Shown here: positions 63,861-64,000 of the stretch, piece after piece | How the letters are laid out: the number at the start of each line of letters is the position of its first letter | Position numbering within the stretch: position 1 is the first letter of the stretch | Translations under genes and position numbers: made by a program | Assembly: GCA_008704415.1 (NCBI GenBank) | Contig: VXIS01000187.1 | Span: 27,794-91,793, forward strand | DNA length: 64,000 nucleotides | Source of the DNA: Sphaerosporella brunnea | Taxonomy: Eukaryota; Ascomycota; Pezizomycetes; Pezizales; Pyronemataceae | Direction: 5' to 3' | Notes under the pieces: generated by a model | Told to the model about the DNA's origin: nothing | The model's input: the letters and a program-made list of their open reading frames with translations, nothing else | Databases searched by the model: none

Positions 63861-64000
63861 GTCGTGCTTGGTCCGTCGGTTCGAGTTTGGGTCCGTGTAT
63901 CTAGTTTTTCTGTACTGAGTCGAGGTGATGGGGAGCTTCTCTTCCCCTTCACGCAATTGGATCGATCACCACCAATCCGACTTCTATCAGCCTCCGCTGA

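Larger units (their letters stand above)
62568..64000 (+). mobile_element. Copia LTR retrotransposon, deleted, runs off the right edge
   Basis: 5' LTR at 62568-62763 (TGTTGGA ... TCCAACA), primer-binding site TGGTATGAGTCC directly after it, gag start at 62996, then a jump to the integrase C-terminal region and RNase H. All pieces are in order but most of gag, protease, the integrase core and reverse transcriptase are missing. The 3' LTR lies outside the window. The same LTR family gave the solo LTR at 32053. Confidence 0.88.

Noticed and set aside
1..64000. CRISPR arrays, bacterial operons, tRNA genes
   Set aside because: Repeats here are minisatellites or transposon ends with no spacer pattern; all recognisable genes are fungal; no convincing A/B-box pair was found by eye, though a tRNA search was not possible.

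Overview
The window looks like a repeat-rich accessory, possibly subtelomeric, stretch of a filamentous fungus, most likely an agaricomycete basidiomycete. Grounds: FunK1-type fungal protein kinases, an intron of about 54 bp in an otherwise coherent gene, fungal-type Copia, Ty3/gypsy and LINE remains, hAT elements, a fungal 18S rDNA fragment, and several short TTAGGG-type telomere-like tracts. Species cannot be named from the sequence. Only a few genes look intact; most of the DNA is decayed mobile elements and their footprints.

Layout. 1-8460: the N-terminal half of a FunK1 protein runs off the left edge (minus). A broken FunK1 kinase piece (plus) ends at a telomere-like tract. A two-exon unknown coiled-coil gene (minus) and a three-copy repeat of about 296 bp follow, then an almost complete FunK1 gene (5950-8457, plus). 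8460-16000: little coding; dispersed repeats, a LINE 3' end, a palindromic minisatellite and a decayed hAT gene. 16000-23000: an internally deleted hAT element with perfect target duplications, a zinc-knuckle/RGG fragment, a second palindromic minisatellite, a second hAT family, and gypsy debris. 23000-35000: an internally repeated proline-rich ORF, a gypsy integrase remnant, a Mutator-like element nested in the 3' end of a LINE-like unit that carries only a coiled-coil ORF, a LINE RNase H piece, a solo Copia LTR, and an acidic gene with an internal duplication. 35000-50700: an 18S rRNA fragment, hAT scraps, two short elements of a third TIR family (one with perfect target duplications), and the pol C-terminus of a LINE. 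50700-53100: a large intact HNH-nuclease gene, the best gene in the window. 53100-64000: a truncated LINE, hAT ends, a long-TIR element of unknown class, a frame-broken zinc-finger gene, a Copia RNase H piece, a telomere-like palindrome, and a deleted Copia element with its LTR and primer-binding site running off the right edge.

How it fits together. The FunK1 and HNH_2-type proteins belong to expanded, lineage-specific fungal families that often sit in repeat-rich DNA; their roles are largely unknown. The rest records many transposition, deletion and repair events. The most unusual structures are the two palindromic minisatellites whose central spacer is inverted between copies, and a LINE 3'-terminal stem-loop whose stem is kept by paired changes among copies.
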